From JAAYJM01 sp964498585 (lineage in GTDB: Bacteria > Bacteroidota > Ignavibacteria > Kapaibacteriales > UBA2268), in assembly GCA_964498585.1 (NCBI GenBank), contig CAZCHH010000012.1, positions 1-62,206 of the forward strand: a DNA stretch of 62,206 nucleotides. Direction: 5' to 3'. A program made the position numbers and the translations under genes. Shown here one piece after another: positions 46,831-58,000 of the stretch (positions are counted from its first letter, which is position 1; each line of letters starts with the position of its first letter). Below the pieces are notes generated by a model that saw only the letters and a program-made list of their open reading frames with translations, was not told where the DNA came from and did no database searches.

Positions 46831-47362
46831 AAACTTTACGAAAGTTAAGAAACTTTCGCAAAGTTATAAGTTCACCTTATGCAATTCCTCTTTAGAGAAA
46901 TGAAATAATTTAGTATATATACATTTTTTAATCCACTTTTCTTATTACCCTCTTGAGAGGGGAATTAAATATGTGGTAAAAAATAAAAGAAAGTTTAAGC
47001 CATGCCCCACTCAAGAGTTAACGATTATACACATCATTGAAACGTGCTGCTATTCTACTTATCCCGTTAGGGATAAAATATTTGTAACAATGCTTTTTTT
47101 AGTGTTTTTTTATTCCGTAGGAATTAAATATTTAATAGCTTTTTCATATATAATCCCTACGGGATAAGTACAGTCAAGGGTTATTGCTGTTACAAATATA
47201 TAATTCCTACGGAATAAATTTTCAAGACACTGTTCCTTTTTTACTCCCTTTTATACAAGAACTAATATTTGTGTATAATCATTAGCTCAAGAGGGGGAAC
47301 ACATAAGGTAAGCTACAAGACTTAACACTTTTGTAAAGTTTCTTAACTTTGCAAAAGTTAAA
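46831..47362. mobile_element. 0.53-kb non-coding element of nested inverted repeats
   Basis: Imperfect terminal inverted repeats of 65-75 nt (46831-46895 and 47286-47362) share TTAAGAAACTTT, CACCTTATG/CATAAGGTA and CCTCTT. Inside them a second inverted pair (GAGTTAACGATTATACACA at about 47015-47033, complement at about 47266-47286) encloses a third level of four short palindromes at 47061, 47112, 47153 and 47203. No plausible protein is encoded. The layout fits a MITE-like or hairpin-forming element. It sits exactly between the two giant 1.6-kaa paralogues; the remainder of the gap 46729-47493 holds only A+T-rich sequence. Confidence 0.6.
47061..47215. repeat. Paired short palindromes, inverted dimer array
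   Basis: Cores ATCCCGTTAGGGAT (47061), ATTCCGTAGGAAT (47112), ATCCCTACGGGAT (47153) and ATTCCTACGGAAT (47203). Spacing within pairs is 51 and 50 bp, and the second pair is inverted relative to the first (shared spacer ATATTTGTAACA). This is the same architecture as at 921-1053, with different stem sequences. Confidence 0.75.
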
Positions 47363-47493
47363 ACTATCTAAACATTCTAAACATCGAAAAACCTAATATT
47401 TTTCACACATTTGATTTACAATAGCCCCACACTTAGAATTTCGTTTAGAAATTCAAGGTGGGGCATATTATTTAATCATTAATACTCATATAA

Positions 47494-50400
47494 TTATCTA
47501 ATAAATGACATTTTACCAGTATAAATTTCATCGCCAACTTTTAATCTATAAATATATGTTCCGGTAGAAACAATTTCCCCTTTGGAATTATAACCATCCC
47601 AAATATATTCATATCTGTTTGGAGCTAATTCTGTATTTACTATTGTTTTTACATTATTTCCATAAATATCAACAATTTCGAGAATTACTCTGCTTTGTTC
47701 AGGAATTCTGAAATTAATCTTTGTATCTACAGAAAACGGATTAGGTTGGTTTTGTTCTAAAACAACGCCTTCAATATTATCGAAATGTAAAGTAACTACT
47801 TTAGAATAGTTTTCGCAAGAAATGATACCATCTTTGTCAACTTGTCTTAAACGATATTGATAAGTAGTATTAGCAGCAACATCCTGGTCAATAAAGCTAT
47901 AACGATTTGTATTGTTGGAAGTCCCTGCACCCTTAACGAATCCAATTTGTTTCCAGTCTTCAGTTTGATTTTCTTTACAAACATTTTTTTCAACCTGGAA
48001 GCCGGAATTATTTATTTCAGAAGTTGTTTCCCAGTAAAGTTCTATTGCCTGTTTGCGTACTTGTCCGTCAAAATAAACCAAAGAAACTGGAATTACATCG
48101 TCTGAGCAAGGATTATATTCATAAGAAGATACATATTGTCTGAATCCGAAATATGGACGAAGCATAGGTATCCAAGTTCCTCTGGTAAGTGTTGCAGTAC
48201 TTCCATCAATAGGAGTAATTCCATAATGATGTAAGTGAGCATAGCCCGGATTTCCTACAGTAGGCATAAATTGAGACCAAGAACCACTTCCCATTGAATT
48301 TTCATAAATGAAGTAGTTTTCATTAATCATAAAACCGCTTGCATTCTTCTTGCGGAATGCTTTGTCAACCATCATATTATAACCGGAAGCACCAACAGCT
48401 GTTTCATTTGTCGGTGGGAAAGGTTTATAAATACTTGTTGTTCTTAATCCCATTCGAGATTTTGATGCACCAAGTTCAAGTCCAGTCTGACCGAGCTGAG
48501 AAATAATTACCCAGTAAGAACCTTCATCTAAAATAACAGGATTTTCTAAATAATAAGTTATGTATTGATTAAATTTCATAACACCATTTTGTCCGTCCCC
48601 CATTCCACGCTCGCGTAGCATATAAGAGTTTGGAACTAAATCACCCGGTTGACCATTTTGGTCTTTGTATGTTGAAAATGCTATATAATCTGGTGCCTGG
48701 TTCAAATTAGCAAATAATGCCTGATACCCTTTGATTGTATCAGCTTGTAACAGAGTAAATTTAACACCGATTTGTCCTGAACCACTTCCGCGAGTATCAC
48801 CAACACCATAAGGTACTTCAGTATAATAAGGTGGGGTTCCTCTTGGTTCAGCAACAACTCCTCTACCGCCATAGCTATATCCAAAGAGATTTAAACCTCT
48901 ACCAACAATATTGCTAAATTGTGGATGTGGTACATCATTTACCGGATTATCTACTGGGTCAAATGCAAAGACGTCACTTGTTCTTAATGTAAATTTAAAT
49001 CTGCAAGTATCATTTGATGCAACTAAATCACCTTTTGTTCCGTCTGGTTTTAACATAATGATATTTGCTACGATTATATATGTTTCAGTAGTATCAGTTT
49101 GAACAGATTTTGCATTCCAATTTGGCATATAAATTTCAATATCACTTGAAGCTGAAAGGAACGGTAATTGTTCAGTTCTGCAATATATTGCCTTTGTTGA
49201 GTCATGTTCGTCGCCTTGCTTAAAGATTTTTGTTTTAATTAAAAATGTTGGCGCTGCAATACTTGTATTGTTGTTTACTTTTACTCTAACTGGAATAGCA
49301 CCAGTTTGGCTAATTGGAACAACAGTATAGGGCCATTCTATATCAACTTTTGATAAACCAAGGTCGGTATATTGAAGAGGATGAAGTATTCTTACATTAT
49401 CAACAAAGAATGGGTCATCGTCGTCTGGAATACAGGAAGGACAATTGATTTTTTTCTGATGGTTTGTTGCTTCTACATTTATTCTAAATCTGAAGTTCAT
49501 TGCTGCATCATCAGATATAGTAATGAAAGTATCAGGTATTGGAATAAATACTCTCTTATACTCAAAATCAATACCATCATCATAAATATCAAATCTTAAT
49601 CCATTTGCTACTCCACCTGTTAAATTAGGTCTATCTAATGAAGAGTCCTTATTGCTTTCAGCAAATCCACGCATATAGCCACCACCACCGAAAAGTTCGT
49701 AGGCAGGCATATTAGTTACCAATTTATTGATTCCTGGGTGATATCGCCAGTTTGCTTTTGCTATGTTAGTAACATATTGTATTCCATCAGGACTTGAACG
49801 TGCGAATTCTACATCAATAACATCAAAGTTAATAGCAACAGAGCCACCTCTTGAAGTATTAGCGGAATATTCATCCCAAATATCATAAGGACTTGCGTTT
49901 ACAACAGTTCTCATTTCCGGACCAATTAGTCTTTGGTCAGCCCAGCCACGTGGCCAATCCTTTTGTTTTTTTGCTCTTTGGATTGAAAGAGAAAGAACAG
50001 AATTTTTCTTTCCACGCATATCAATTGGGAAAGAACGTAATTCGTCACCGCCAACATAACCTGCAGGTTCATTGCCAGCTAAAGTTATTCTATTCATCAT
50101 TATTGTTGGTGAATTAAGAACTGTATCAATTGAAAAGTCCGGGTCAGTGATATTGTAATCGACAAAATTAGTTGGTCTGAATTGGCCTTGTGGAGGTAGT
50201 GGCATATAAGATACGGTATCTCCATCAACTACTTCACAGCCGACACTTACCCATTTTAATGCATTTGGAACTGTTGTCCATCTATTTGTTTCAACGTCAA
50301 AAACAAGATGATAATGGGACACATCATCTCCAAAATCAGTTAAACGCTTCATTACAAAAAAGCGAACAGAAATAGTATCGTCAAAGGGCCATGCATCGCC

Positions 50401-52290
50401 AAGTCCTTCATCTGTAAGAGCATTTACTGGCTCTGCGATACAGAAACCTCTCATACGTCCAACATGATTTGCCTGATTTGGGTCAGGGTCAAATGGTGGA
50501 AATGTAACCTTAACATATCCATAAGGTGGAATACCATTTAATCCCGGTGCAGCACCTGGGAAAGGTAATGTACTACCTGTTGCTGAACAATATTGGGCAT
50601 TTGGTTCGCCATTACAGTCTTGTTCAGGTAGTAACGGAGTTGCTAAAGTTAAACTATCAATAAGAACCATTCTATCGTAAACTGTTCTTCTTGTAACTTC
50701 ATTAATAATTTTAAATCTTGCCTTGAATTTCAATTGTTGGACCTGATAATTAACTCCTTGAGGACCTTGAATATCATTCGTTAAATTTTGAATAATAGCA
50801 ACCGGTTGAAGTTGACCTAATCTTTGGTGTCCGGCTAGAAGTTCATATTCCCAGGCAGTAGCAGCATTGATGGTTTGAGTATAACAAAGGTCTGCATTAG
50901 CATTTGAATTTCTTGTTCTAAAAGAAATACTTGTTACTCTCAATGTGTTTTGCCATTGCTTGAATTTAATAGATAAATTGCTTTTTGGGAAAATTGTATT
51001 GAGTGAATCTTCCAAATTGCTGAAATACAGAGTATATTGCTCATATTCACTATGCCATGGATATGATGGTGCAGATGACTGGCCATAATTTACATGACGT
51101 GCAAAACCACGAACACCAACAGCTGTATTATAAAGGAATAATTGCTGGGCAGAAACGACGGTGTCGGGAGCAAAAGCAATTTGTCCTTCAAATTTATCAT
51201 AATTAATTGTAATACTGCTATCAGAGCGGTCAAGAACAACCTGAGCGGAAGCAGCAACGAAATTTGGGTCGCCAGGCCTTAAATCATAAGTAAATCCTAA
51301 ATCCAAAGAATTTACTGGAAAATTGCCATAGCGTGTTTTCATTGTATTAACTATAGCTGCATTTTTAATATATATAATAAGCTTGTTATTATCGGGAGTG
51401 CGTTTGTACCAAACCTGGCCAAAATCGTCCGGTTGATAAATTTTTGGATTATATTGGGAAAGCATTAATTCGCCAAAGAAAGGAGCAATTAATGCTGCTC
51501 TTTGATTGTCTGGAAATGTAGGTTTGGTTATTGAACCGGAATTTTTCCTAATACCAGCAGTAGCTGTGTTCGGGGCATTACCGCAAACAGCAAACTGATA
51601 GCCGAAATTATCCGGAGTAGCATCAGTAAGACCATCTCCGGTTCTGGATCTCAAGAACCAATCCATACTCATTGGGTCATAGCAGCTTGTTTCTCCGTCT
51701 GGGATATATCTATTTCCGTTATTATCATAAAAATATCTTCTGTTTGTTAAGGCAATAACACCATTAGTCGAAACATAGAAGCTGTCAAAACGGATTCCAT
51801 TAAAATAAAACTCAAATTTAATTGGGATAGGACCTGCAAAAGCGTTATCGGTAGAATCGGTTGCATTATCGACTCCGTGGGAAAACATACTTCTATTGCC
51901 AGCAGGTAAAGCAGGATTTCTAAAGAATCTTAATCCCTCAGTATTATTTTGATACCAGTAGATTGAATCTCTTACTCTGGGACCTGGTAAAATTCGACGC
52001 CAATAATCTCTTTCGACATTAGTGTCTTCAATAGCATTTATTGGTCGCCAAGCAAGAGGCGCTCCGTCATCACTGTCAACGAAATAGTAGCCAGTAGAAA
52101 CAGGAGGGCTTGTTACTTGATTTGAAGATTTGTTAAAAGGTGTTGGGAATGTTGAAACACCTGTTGGATCTTCCAAATCACTTTTCCTTAATGGATTATC
52201 GCTCGATTTACCTTTATCTTCAGCATTTAATATTACAGCTGTAAATAAGATAATACAAACTAACGTTAAGAGTTGTAGTGATCTCTTCAT
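47494..52290 (-). CDS. Giant secreted T9SS protein, paralogue B
   Basis: About 1598 residues. The start at 52290 (MKRSLQLLTLVCIILFTAV) gives a clean signal peptide with GGAG upstream. It is co-linear with paralogue A over its whole length: STGYYFVDSDDGAPLAWRP, SFYVSTNGVIALTNRRYFYD, NLTNDIQGPQGVNYQVQQLK, NCPSCIPDDDDPFFVDNVRI and YWETTSEINNSGFQVEKN. The C-terminal FlgD-like T9SS sorting domain (LEQNQPNPFSVDTKINF to TGKMSFIR) is nearly the same. The pair probably arose by tandem duplication. Function unknown; likely an abundant or structural cell-surface or secreted protein. Confidence 0.8.
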   Translation of the reverse strand: MKRSLQLLTLVCIILFTAVILNAEDKGKSSDNPLRKSDLEDPTGVSTFPTPFNKSSNQVTSPPVSTGYYFVDSDDGAPLAWRPINAIEDTNVERDYWRRILPGPRVRDSIYWYQNNTEGLRFFRNPALPAGNRSMFSHGVDNATDSTDNAFAGPIPIKFEFYFNGIRFDSFYVSTNGVIALTNRRYFYDNNGNRYIPDGETSCYDPMSMDWFLRSRTGDGLTDATPDNFGYQFAVCGNAPNTATAGIRKNSGSITKPTFPDNQRAALIAPFFGELMLSQYNPKIYQPDDFGQVWYKRTPDNNKLIIYIKNAAIVNTMKTRYGNFPVNSLDLGFTYDLRPGDPNFVAASAQVVLDRSDSSITINYDKFEGQIAFAPDTVVSAQQLFLYNTAVGVRGFARHVNYGQSSAPSYPWHSEYEQYTLYFSNLEDSLNTIFPKSNLSIKFKQWQNTLRVTSISFRTRNSNANADLCYTQTINAATAWEYELLAGHQRLGQLQPVAIIQNLTNDIQGPQGVNYQVQQLKFKARFKIINEVTRRTVYDRMVLIDSLTLATPLLPEQDCNGEPNAQYCSATGSTLPFPGAAPGLNGIPPYGYVKVTFPPFDPDPNQANHVGRMRGFCIAEPVNALTDEGLGDAWPFDDTISVRFFVMKRLTDFGDDVSHYHLVFDVETNRWTTVPNALKWVSVGCEVVDGDTVSYMPLPPQGQFRPTNFVDYNITDPDFSIDTVLNSPTIMMNRITLAGNEPAGYVGGDELRSFPIDMRGKKNSVLSLSIQRAKKQKDWPRGWADQRLIGPEMRTVVNASPYDIWDEYSANTSRGGSVAINFDVIDVEFARSSPDGIQYVTNIAKANWRYHPGINKLVTNMPAYELFGGGGYMRGFAESNKDSSLDRPNLTGGVANGLRFDIYDDGIDFEYKRVFIPIPDTFITISDDAAMNFRFRINVEATNHQKKINCPSCIPDDDDPFFVDNVRILHPLQYTDLGLSKVDIEWPYTVVPISQTGAIPVRVKVNNNTSIAAPTFLIKTKIFKQGDEHDSTKAIYCRTEQLPFLSASSDIEIYMPNWNAKSVQTDTTETYIIVANIIMLKPDGTKGDLVASNDTCRFKFTLRTSDVFAFDPVDNPVNDVPHPQFSNIVGRGLNLFGYSYGGRGVVAEPRGTPPYYTEVPYGVGDTRGSGSGQIGVKFTLLQADTIKGYQALFANLNQAPDYIAFSTYKDQNGQPGDLVPNSYMLRERGMGDGQNGVMKFNQYITYYLENPVILDEGSYWVIISQLGQTGLELGASKSRMGLRTTSIYKPFPPTNETAVGASGYNMMVDKAFRKKNASGFMINENYFIYENSMGSGSWSQFMPTVGNPGYAHLHHYGITPIDGSTATLTRGTWIPMLRPYFGFRQYVSSYEYNPCSDDVIPVSLVYFDGQVRKQAIELYWETTSEINNSGFQVEKNVCKENQTEDWKQIGFVKGAGTSNNTNRYSFIDQDVAANTTYQYRLRQVDKDGIISCENYSKVVTLHFDNIEGVVLEQNQPNPFSVDTKINFRIPEQSRVILEIVDIYGNNVKTIVNTELAPNRYEYIWDGYNSKGEIVSTGTYIYRLKVGDEIYTGKMSFIR

Positions 52291-52410
52291 TGAGAACTCC
52301 TTAAATGAATTTAATTTAAAAATCATATTTATTTATTTTATTTAATTTACAAATTTTCACTTTTAAAATATAGAAATTAAGAAAAAAAACTCTGTTCTTA
52401 AAATATTTTT

Positions 52411-54102
52411 TTATCTTTTAAATCTCCAGCCAGCATCTTCATATTCAAAAACCCAGCCAACTAACTTTCCTTCATCTATTTCATCGAAATCATTCCAGTA
52501 ATCAATAGTATAAGTATATCTTGAACTTGTTATGTCTCCGACAATTGAATCCGTTTGTTCCATTATCAATTTAATATAGTTTTGCCATTTAGCAAAACTT
52601 GAAGCTCTCAGGTCAATCCAGCCCTCTTCACACCACTGGTTCAATGTTTCCTCATTCATATCAATTTCATTTTTGCCAAGGTTAGCTGGAATCTTAACAT
52701 CTTTACCTCTTAAATAGCTCTTACCATCAGGGAAAAGAATAACCAAACCGATTGAAAGCATCTCACTTCTTAATTTATTATTTGAATTTATCAAATTAAC
52801 TGCTTTAGCTGAAAGCTCTACTGGTTTATATTTCAAAGCATCTTTCATAGACGAACAAATATTTCTTAAAATATGAGTTTCAAAAAGAAGTTTTGAAAGT
52901 CTTGGAGGACCGAGCATCTCGAAAGCAATACTGCTAACATTATTTTCTTTTTCAAGAGATTTAATTTTGTTCATTGCATTTTGATAAAGGAAGCCACCTC
53001 TATAAGTAGGACCGAGAACAAAAGCGTCTAATCCTTGCACTATATCCTTACCGGTATTTCCACCAAGAATTTCATATACAGCATAAGCAGCAATTTCTTC
53101 AGGAGTAACAATTTCCATTTGTCCAAGCGAGCCAATAGCACTAAATTCACCTTTTGAAAAAATTCCATTTTCACCTGTATCAATAAAAACTGATTTGAAA
53201 TTCTCTCCTGTTTCTACAATCCCATTGAAATCATTTAAAACAAACTTATTGCCAATTTGATGTGCCTTTTCCGGCTGCATATCTACCAAAGGAATAGGTC
53301 TTCCTTTTCTCATAACGGTATCGTAAGCAATACGTTTCCAGGCAATTGTTGCAGCTGGCTTAATTTCTTTAACGACCGGACCGCCGGGAGTTCTTGCCAT
53401 AAGAAACAAGAGTAAAGAATGGGCGCCGGCAACAGCTGATTTAGATAGCAATACCCTTGAAGGACGCTCTTCGCTGTGCGTATAGGGAATGTTTAAGCCC
53501 ATGCCGCCAGTGCCGGTAGTACCAATCTTTAAATAAACCTTTGCCTTTACATCGTTTAATGCTTTGTTAAGTATTTGAATATGACGAATAAGCTGAGGGA
53601 TATACATATTAGTCATCATCTTTTCAATTGATTCAATTGAAATATTCCCATCAGTTATTTCATTTTTTACTTTTTTAGTAGTATTGTAAATATCTAAATA
53701 TGCAAAAGCAGTAGCAGTATTAATGCAATCAATAACAATGTCCGGTTTGGATTCGTTTATAATATTATATAAAGCAGAATTATTTAATATCTCATCACTG
53801 AGTTCATCGAAAATATCGCAAATAGCTCCGTTTCTTTTTTCATTATCATTAATCACATCAGCCCAAGGTAAATCTTTCCATTGTTTGCGTGTAAAAATAT
53901 TTCCACTTTTAGCAACAAACATATCTCTTGAAAGATTAGGATATTGTTTCCTTAGTGTTTCACAAGCATCTTCGGCTTCACTTAAACGTATAGAAGTAAT
54001 GATTAATTGCTTTGGAGAATGCTCCAATATCTTATGGCATATTGCTGAGCCGACTAATCCCCAGCCACCTAATATCAATATTTTTGAATTTTGAATCTGC
54101 AT
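52411..54102 (-). CDS. NAD(P)-binding Rossmann-fold protein, SDR-like
   Basis: A 563-residue cytosolic protein. The N-terminus is a classic nucleotide-binding turn (KILILGGWGLVGSAICHKIL, residues 7-26) followed by ITSIRLSEAEDACETL, a DIVIDCINTATAFAY segment like the Rossmann strand of extended SDR/epimerase proteins, and LKIGTTGTGGMGLNIPYTHSE near 195. The C-terminal 250 residues have no motif I recognise. In Bacteroidota such proteins are usually annotated as short-chain dehydrogenase; the reaction is unknown. It appears monocistronic. Confidence 0.65.
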   Translation of the reverse strand: MQIQNSKILILGGWGLVGSAICHKILEHSPKQLIITSIRLSEAEDACETLRKQYPNLSRDMFVAKSGNIFTRKQWKDLPWADVINDNEKRNGAICDIFDELSDEILNNSALYNIINESKPDIVIDCINTATAFAYLDIYNTTKKVKNEITDGNISIESIEKMMTNMYIPQLIRHIQILNKALNDVKAKVYLKIGTTGTGGMGLNIPYTHSEERPSRVLLSKSAVAGAHSLLLFLMARTPGGPVVKEIKPAATIAWKRIAYDTVMRKGRPIPLVDMQPEKAHQIGNKFVLNDFNGIVETGENFKSVFIDTGENGIFSKGEFSAIGSLGQMEIVTPEEIAAYAVYEILGGNTGKDIVQGLDAFVLGPTYRGGFLYQNAMNKIKSLEKENNVSSIAFEMLGPPRLSKLLFETHILRNICSSMKDALKYKPVELSAKAVNLINSNNKLRSEMLSIGLVILFPDGKSYLRGKDVKIPANLGKNEIDMNEETLNQWCEEGWIDLRASSFAKWQNYIKLIMEQTDSIVGDITSSRYTYTIDYWNDFDEIDEGKLVGWVFEYEDAGWRFKR

Positions 54103-54296
54103 ATCTTTAAACCAATAATTAATTATTTTTAACTTTTATTTTATATTAATTCAAATTACGTAAAAATAACAAATTATTTGATTCTTTTTTCAATTTTTTT
54201 CTACTTTTATAAATTTTATTTAAAAAATATAAATTTCATAGCAATTTTTATACTAAAATTTATATTTATAAAAATTATTTTCAATCATTTTTAAAC

Positions 54297-54340
54297 TTTC
54301 CGAAAGCTTTTACACTTTCGGAAAGTTATTAAACAAGTTA
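54297..54340. repeat. AAACTTTCCGAAAG-type hairpin
   Basis: AAACTTTCCGAAAGCTTTTA followed by CACTTTCGGAAAGTTA forms a strong inverted repeat. The same AACTTT-CGAAAGTT theme is used in the terminal repeats of the element at 46831-47362, so this may be a solo or eroded end of that family. Confidence 0.5.
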
Positions 54341-54439
54341 TTTTTGGAGAAATAACATAGCGACATGAATAATTGTAAAAGAATTTTAACACAACCAGAA
54401 TTCATTCCCTTTTAATCAATTATTCCCCATATTAGTATA

Positions 54440-54773
54440 GTCATTAGTTAAATGACTTACTTACTTCTGTCATTCTGAGCGAAACGAAGAATCTCACGAG
54501 TTAATGATACTACAATATTTGAGATTTTTCACTGAGATACCAGTAACATAGTTTCTTGTCATTCTGGCGTATGCCAAAATCCATCTTGGGAAAGCAAGTG
54601 AGCTTGCTCACTTGTATCATTTGGGCGAGCCCAAATGCTTCATTGAAATAGCTAAAATTGAATAGCGTTGAACAATAATAAGATAGATTCTGACATTCGT
54701 CAGAATGACACATTTTTTGATGTCATTTCAATTTAAATAAAGCACTTGCTTTATCGTGGGATTCAGAATGACT
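54440..54773. repeat. REP-like palindrome cluster 5
   Basis: In order: AGTCATTAGTTAAATGACT (about 54439-54457); an AATCTCA-type palindrome (about 54468-54535); a TGTCATTCTGGCGTATGCCA module (about 54557-54585); two short hairpins GCAAGTGAGCTTGC and CATTTGGGCGAGCCCAAATG (about 54594-54638); a GATTCTGACATTCGTCAGAA hairpin (about 54686-54713); and the AAAGCACTTGCTTTAT module (54739-54773). It is the most complex cluster in the window. The rest of the gap 54103-55022 is A+T-rich, apart from the hairpin at 54297 and the block at 54901. Confidence 0.75.
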
Positions 54774-54900
54774 AGAACTCATTATTAACTAATAAATGAA
54801 TTTTTATATCCATTCTAGTTAATGGGCTTTCTGCAAATGCATCGCAAATAATTAACTTTTTTCTCAAAAATTAAAAACAATTTTAATTTTTGTAACACTC

Positions 54901-54941
54901 CCTATATACAATAACACATAAAACGAAAAAATATCTCAAAA
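54901..54941. promoter_or_regulatory. Conserved 41-bp upstream block, copy 2
   Basis: Begins CCTATATACAATAACACA and matches 46690-46730 at 35 of 41 positions. Here it is 82-122 nt upstream of the plus-strand giant gene at 55023, but in the opposite orientation relative to the gene compared with copy 1. It may instead be the remains of the upstream region of a lost minus-strand gene. Confidence 0.35.
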
Positions 54942-55022
54942 AAAAATTAATTTTTTTATATTTTTTTTAAATTTTTTTAATTAAATTTGGATATTGACTA
55001 TATATTATAAGGGAGTCAATAA

Positions 55023-58000
55023 ATGAAAACAAAAAATAAAATAAAAAAAATTCGCATATTCATTATCATAACATTGCTTTTTGTGTTTTTTAACAGTTAC
55101 GCAAAAGATAAATTCAATCAGTTAAGCTCAGCACAACAGCTCACTAACAGTATTGGAACTGAATTTTATGTAACTTTTCACCCGGGCTGGGAAGCTCAGA
55201 CAAATAACGAATACGTTATTGTTGTAACTTCTGAAAAGAATAATTTAGTTAGTGTAGAGCATTTAGGAAAGAATTATTTTGAATCTAAAGAAATAAAAGC
55301 ATATAAATCAATTGAATTTATAATCCCGTCCAATATAGTTCAAAATTATCAAAAAGCCGACACATCAGCACCTTATCCTGATGCAATTTATCGTTCGTTT
55401 GCATTATATATAAAGGCAGTAGAGCCAGTATCGGTATATTGTATGTCAAAATTCGCTAAAATTTCAGATGGTTATTTAGCTCTTCCAGTTTCTTCACTAT
55501 CTAACAAATATGTAGTAACATCAACAAAAGATATATCAAATAACAATAGTCAGTGGCTTCCCGGTTATACGAGTATAATAGCCCCGTTTGATAAAACTGA
55601 TGTTACTTTCTCATTAGCAGGCAACGACTCATCTCAAACTGCCGGTGGTATTCGCTTCGGTATATCCAAAACTGTTACCTTAAATAAAGGCGATATTTGG
55701 CTTATTGCAAGCAAAGGACAAGACGAGGACTTATCCGGAAGTCTTATTGAATCTAATCTTCCTGTCGCTGTTATATCCGGAAATTACTGCACTTCTTTTG
55801 AAGATTCTGATGCTGACGGTTGCAGTTATACTGTTGAAATGGAAATACCCGATTATTGTTATGGGAAAAAATATCATCTGATATGTTTTCCACAATTCCA
55901 AAATTCCTTTGTTAGAATTACATCATTTGATAATAGCAACAACATTGTAATTGACGGCGAGCAAAAAGAACTGTTTAATTTAGATGACGATACAGAACGC
56001 CCTACTTTTACTACTTTGTTGGAATTAAATACAACTGTTCCTCATACTATTGAAAGCGAAAATGAAATTATTGTAACTCAATACAATGCTTCAACCAAAG
56101 GAGATGAAATCCTTAGCGCACCTTTTCAAATATCTCTAATTCCTGTTGAACAATACAGCAATGAAATTATTTTCAATATTCCGCTGATTATTGATGAAGA
56201 TGACAATCCAATTTCAAGCTTTGTTACTTTTATTTTTGAAAGTCCGGACCTAACTATTCCTGATTGTATAGAATTCGGACAGGAAATAAATTCAATGATT
56301 GTTTGGGAAAAACTTAATAATTTATCTCTAGAAACTAATGCATATCCACAATTTGATGATGATAATATTTATTTAACATCTACCTTGGAATTACCATCAG
56401 GAACCTATAAGTTAAGAAGCTGCTACAATATTTCTGCTTATCAATACAATCCATTTAGTTCATCGTCTTATGGCTTTCCAGTTGCTGTTTCTATGAGCAA
56501 TCCAACTATTAAAGATACTATCCCTCCTCAACCGACATATACTCAGGATTGTAATGGAAATATAAACGATGGCTTAATTAAAGATTACCCAAATAACGAC
56601 ACTTTACGCTCAAATTTAGGACTGATAATTTACCATAGTAGTACAAGTGAAAATTATATCTTTAGCTATGATTACTTTATTCCCGGTCAATCAATTTCAA
56701 CTGCCTGGCGTTTAAATGTAGTCGATGATACTAAATACGCAAAAGCTGTTATTACTTTTATTGATAGAGAATCAAACGATACTACAATAACATTTGAGTA
56801 TATCCCCATTCTTGCTGAGGCAAATCCAACTTCAATTGATTTTGGTTTAAACAAAATAAATAACACTGAACTCCAGCAAACCATTTGGATTAAAAATCAA
56901 TCTGAAATAACATATTATCATTTATCAAAAATTGAGTTAGAAAAAAATAAGAATTTCAGATTAGAGCATAGCAATTTGCCAAGTCTAATTGCTCCTTCAG
57001 ATTCCATCGCAATAGTTGTGAAATTCAATCCAAAAACTGCTGGTACTTTTAATGATTTTCTTATTATTAGCGATACCTGCAACTCTTTACCTAAAATTTC
57101 AGTTTCCGCAGAAGTAGAAATCCCCATAATCACTGTTTATGATGTAAAATTTCCAGACGTTACTGTTGACAAAGAATTAATCAGAGATTTAGAAATTTAT
57201 AACTCTGGCAATAATATCCTGTTAATTTATGGAATTATTCAACAAAAGGATACTCCATTTAGCTTAATATTGGATAGAATCCCATCGTTAGCAAATCCAA
57301 TAGAAATAAATCCAAAAGAAAACTTTACTATTCCAATCAAATTTTCTCCAAAAAGTGAGGGATTCTTTGGAACAACTTTTATTATCCAATCAGACGCACA
57401 AGGTATAGATAGCATAGCTACTGTTACTGGACGCGGAATTAAACCCGGACTCATTGCTTCTTCATATAACTGGGAAAAGAAGCGAATTAGCTTGCCAGCT
57501 CATCCTGTTGAGCCGTATCCTGCAAATGACCCAAATTCTATTATTAAATTAGAAAACAACGGTAGCCAAAGCGTAATGATTTACTCTATTGAAATTCAAT
57601 TCGATATGAATGGCTCAAGCTTCCTGTTCGATAAATCTAAATTTGTTAATCTTAGAATTAATCCTAATGAAAGCATTGTTGTTCCTGTTACTTTTCTTCC
57701 TTCTCAGGTTGGAGACCACAAATTAGTCATTCGATATATAAATTCTGCTAATAGTATAACTGAAACTACTTTAGAGGGAATTGGAATTATCCCTTCACTA
57801 CGTTTTGATAATGTATCTTTTGACACTACTTTTATTAATGATTATGATTTTCCGATAATAAAAAAAGTTCGAATTGAAAATATATTATCAGATTACAGCG
57901 ATACTGCAATAATAGAAAACTTTAATATATTTCCAACAAGCGATGCAATATCTACAATTTACAAAAATTACGGGACACAGGGATTTTCTTTCAACAAATC

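Noticed and set aside
46973..47167. 64-codon frame inside the nested-repeat element
   Set aside because: Composition is dictated by the palindromes; no signal of coding.
47494..52326. Upstream ATG at 52326 as the start of paralogue B (and 46728 for paralogue A)
   Set aside because: The internal ATGs have better ribosome-binding sites and begin proper signal peptides.
54780..54890. Minus-strand peptide FLRKKLIICDAFAESPLTRM... as a gene
   Set aside because: Only about 32 codons, no start codon with ribosome-binding site; at most a trace of a lost gene.
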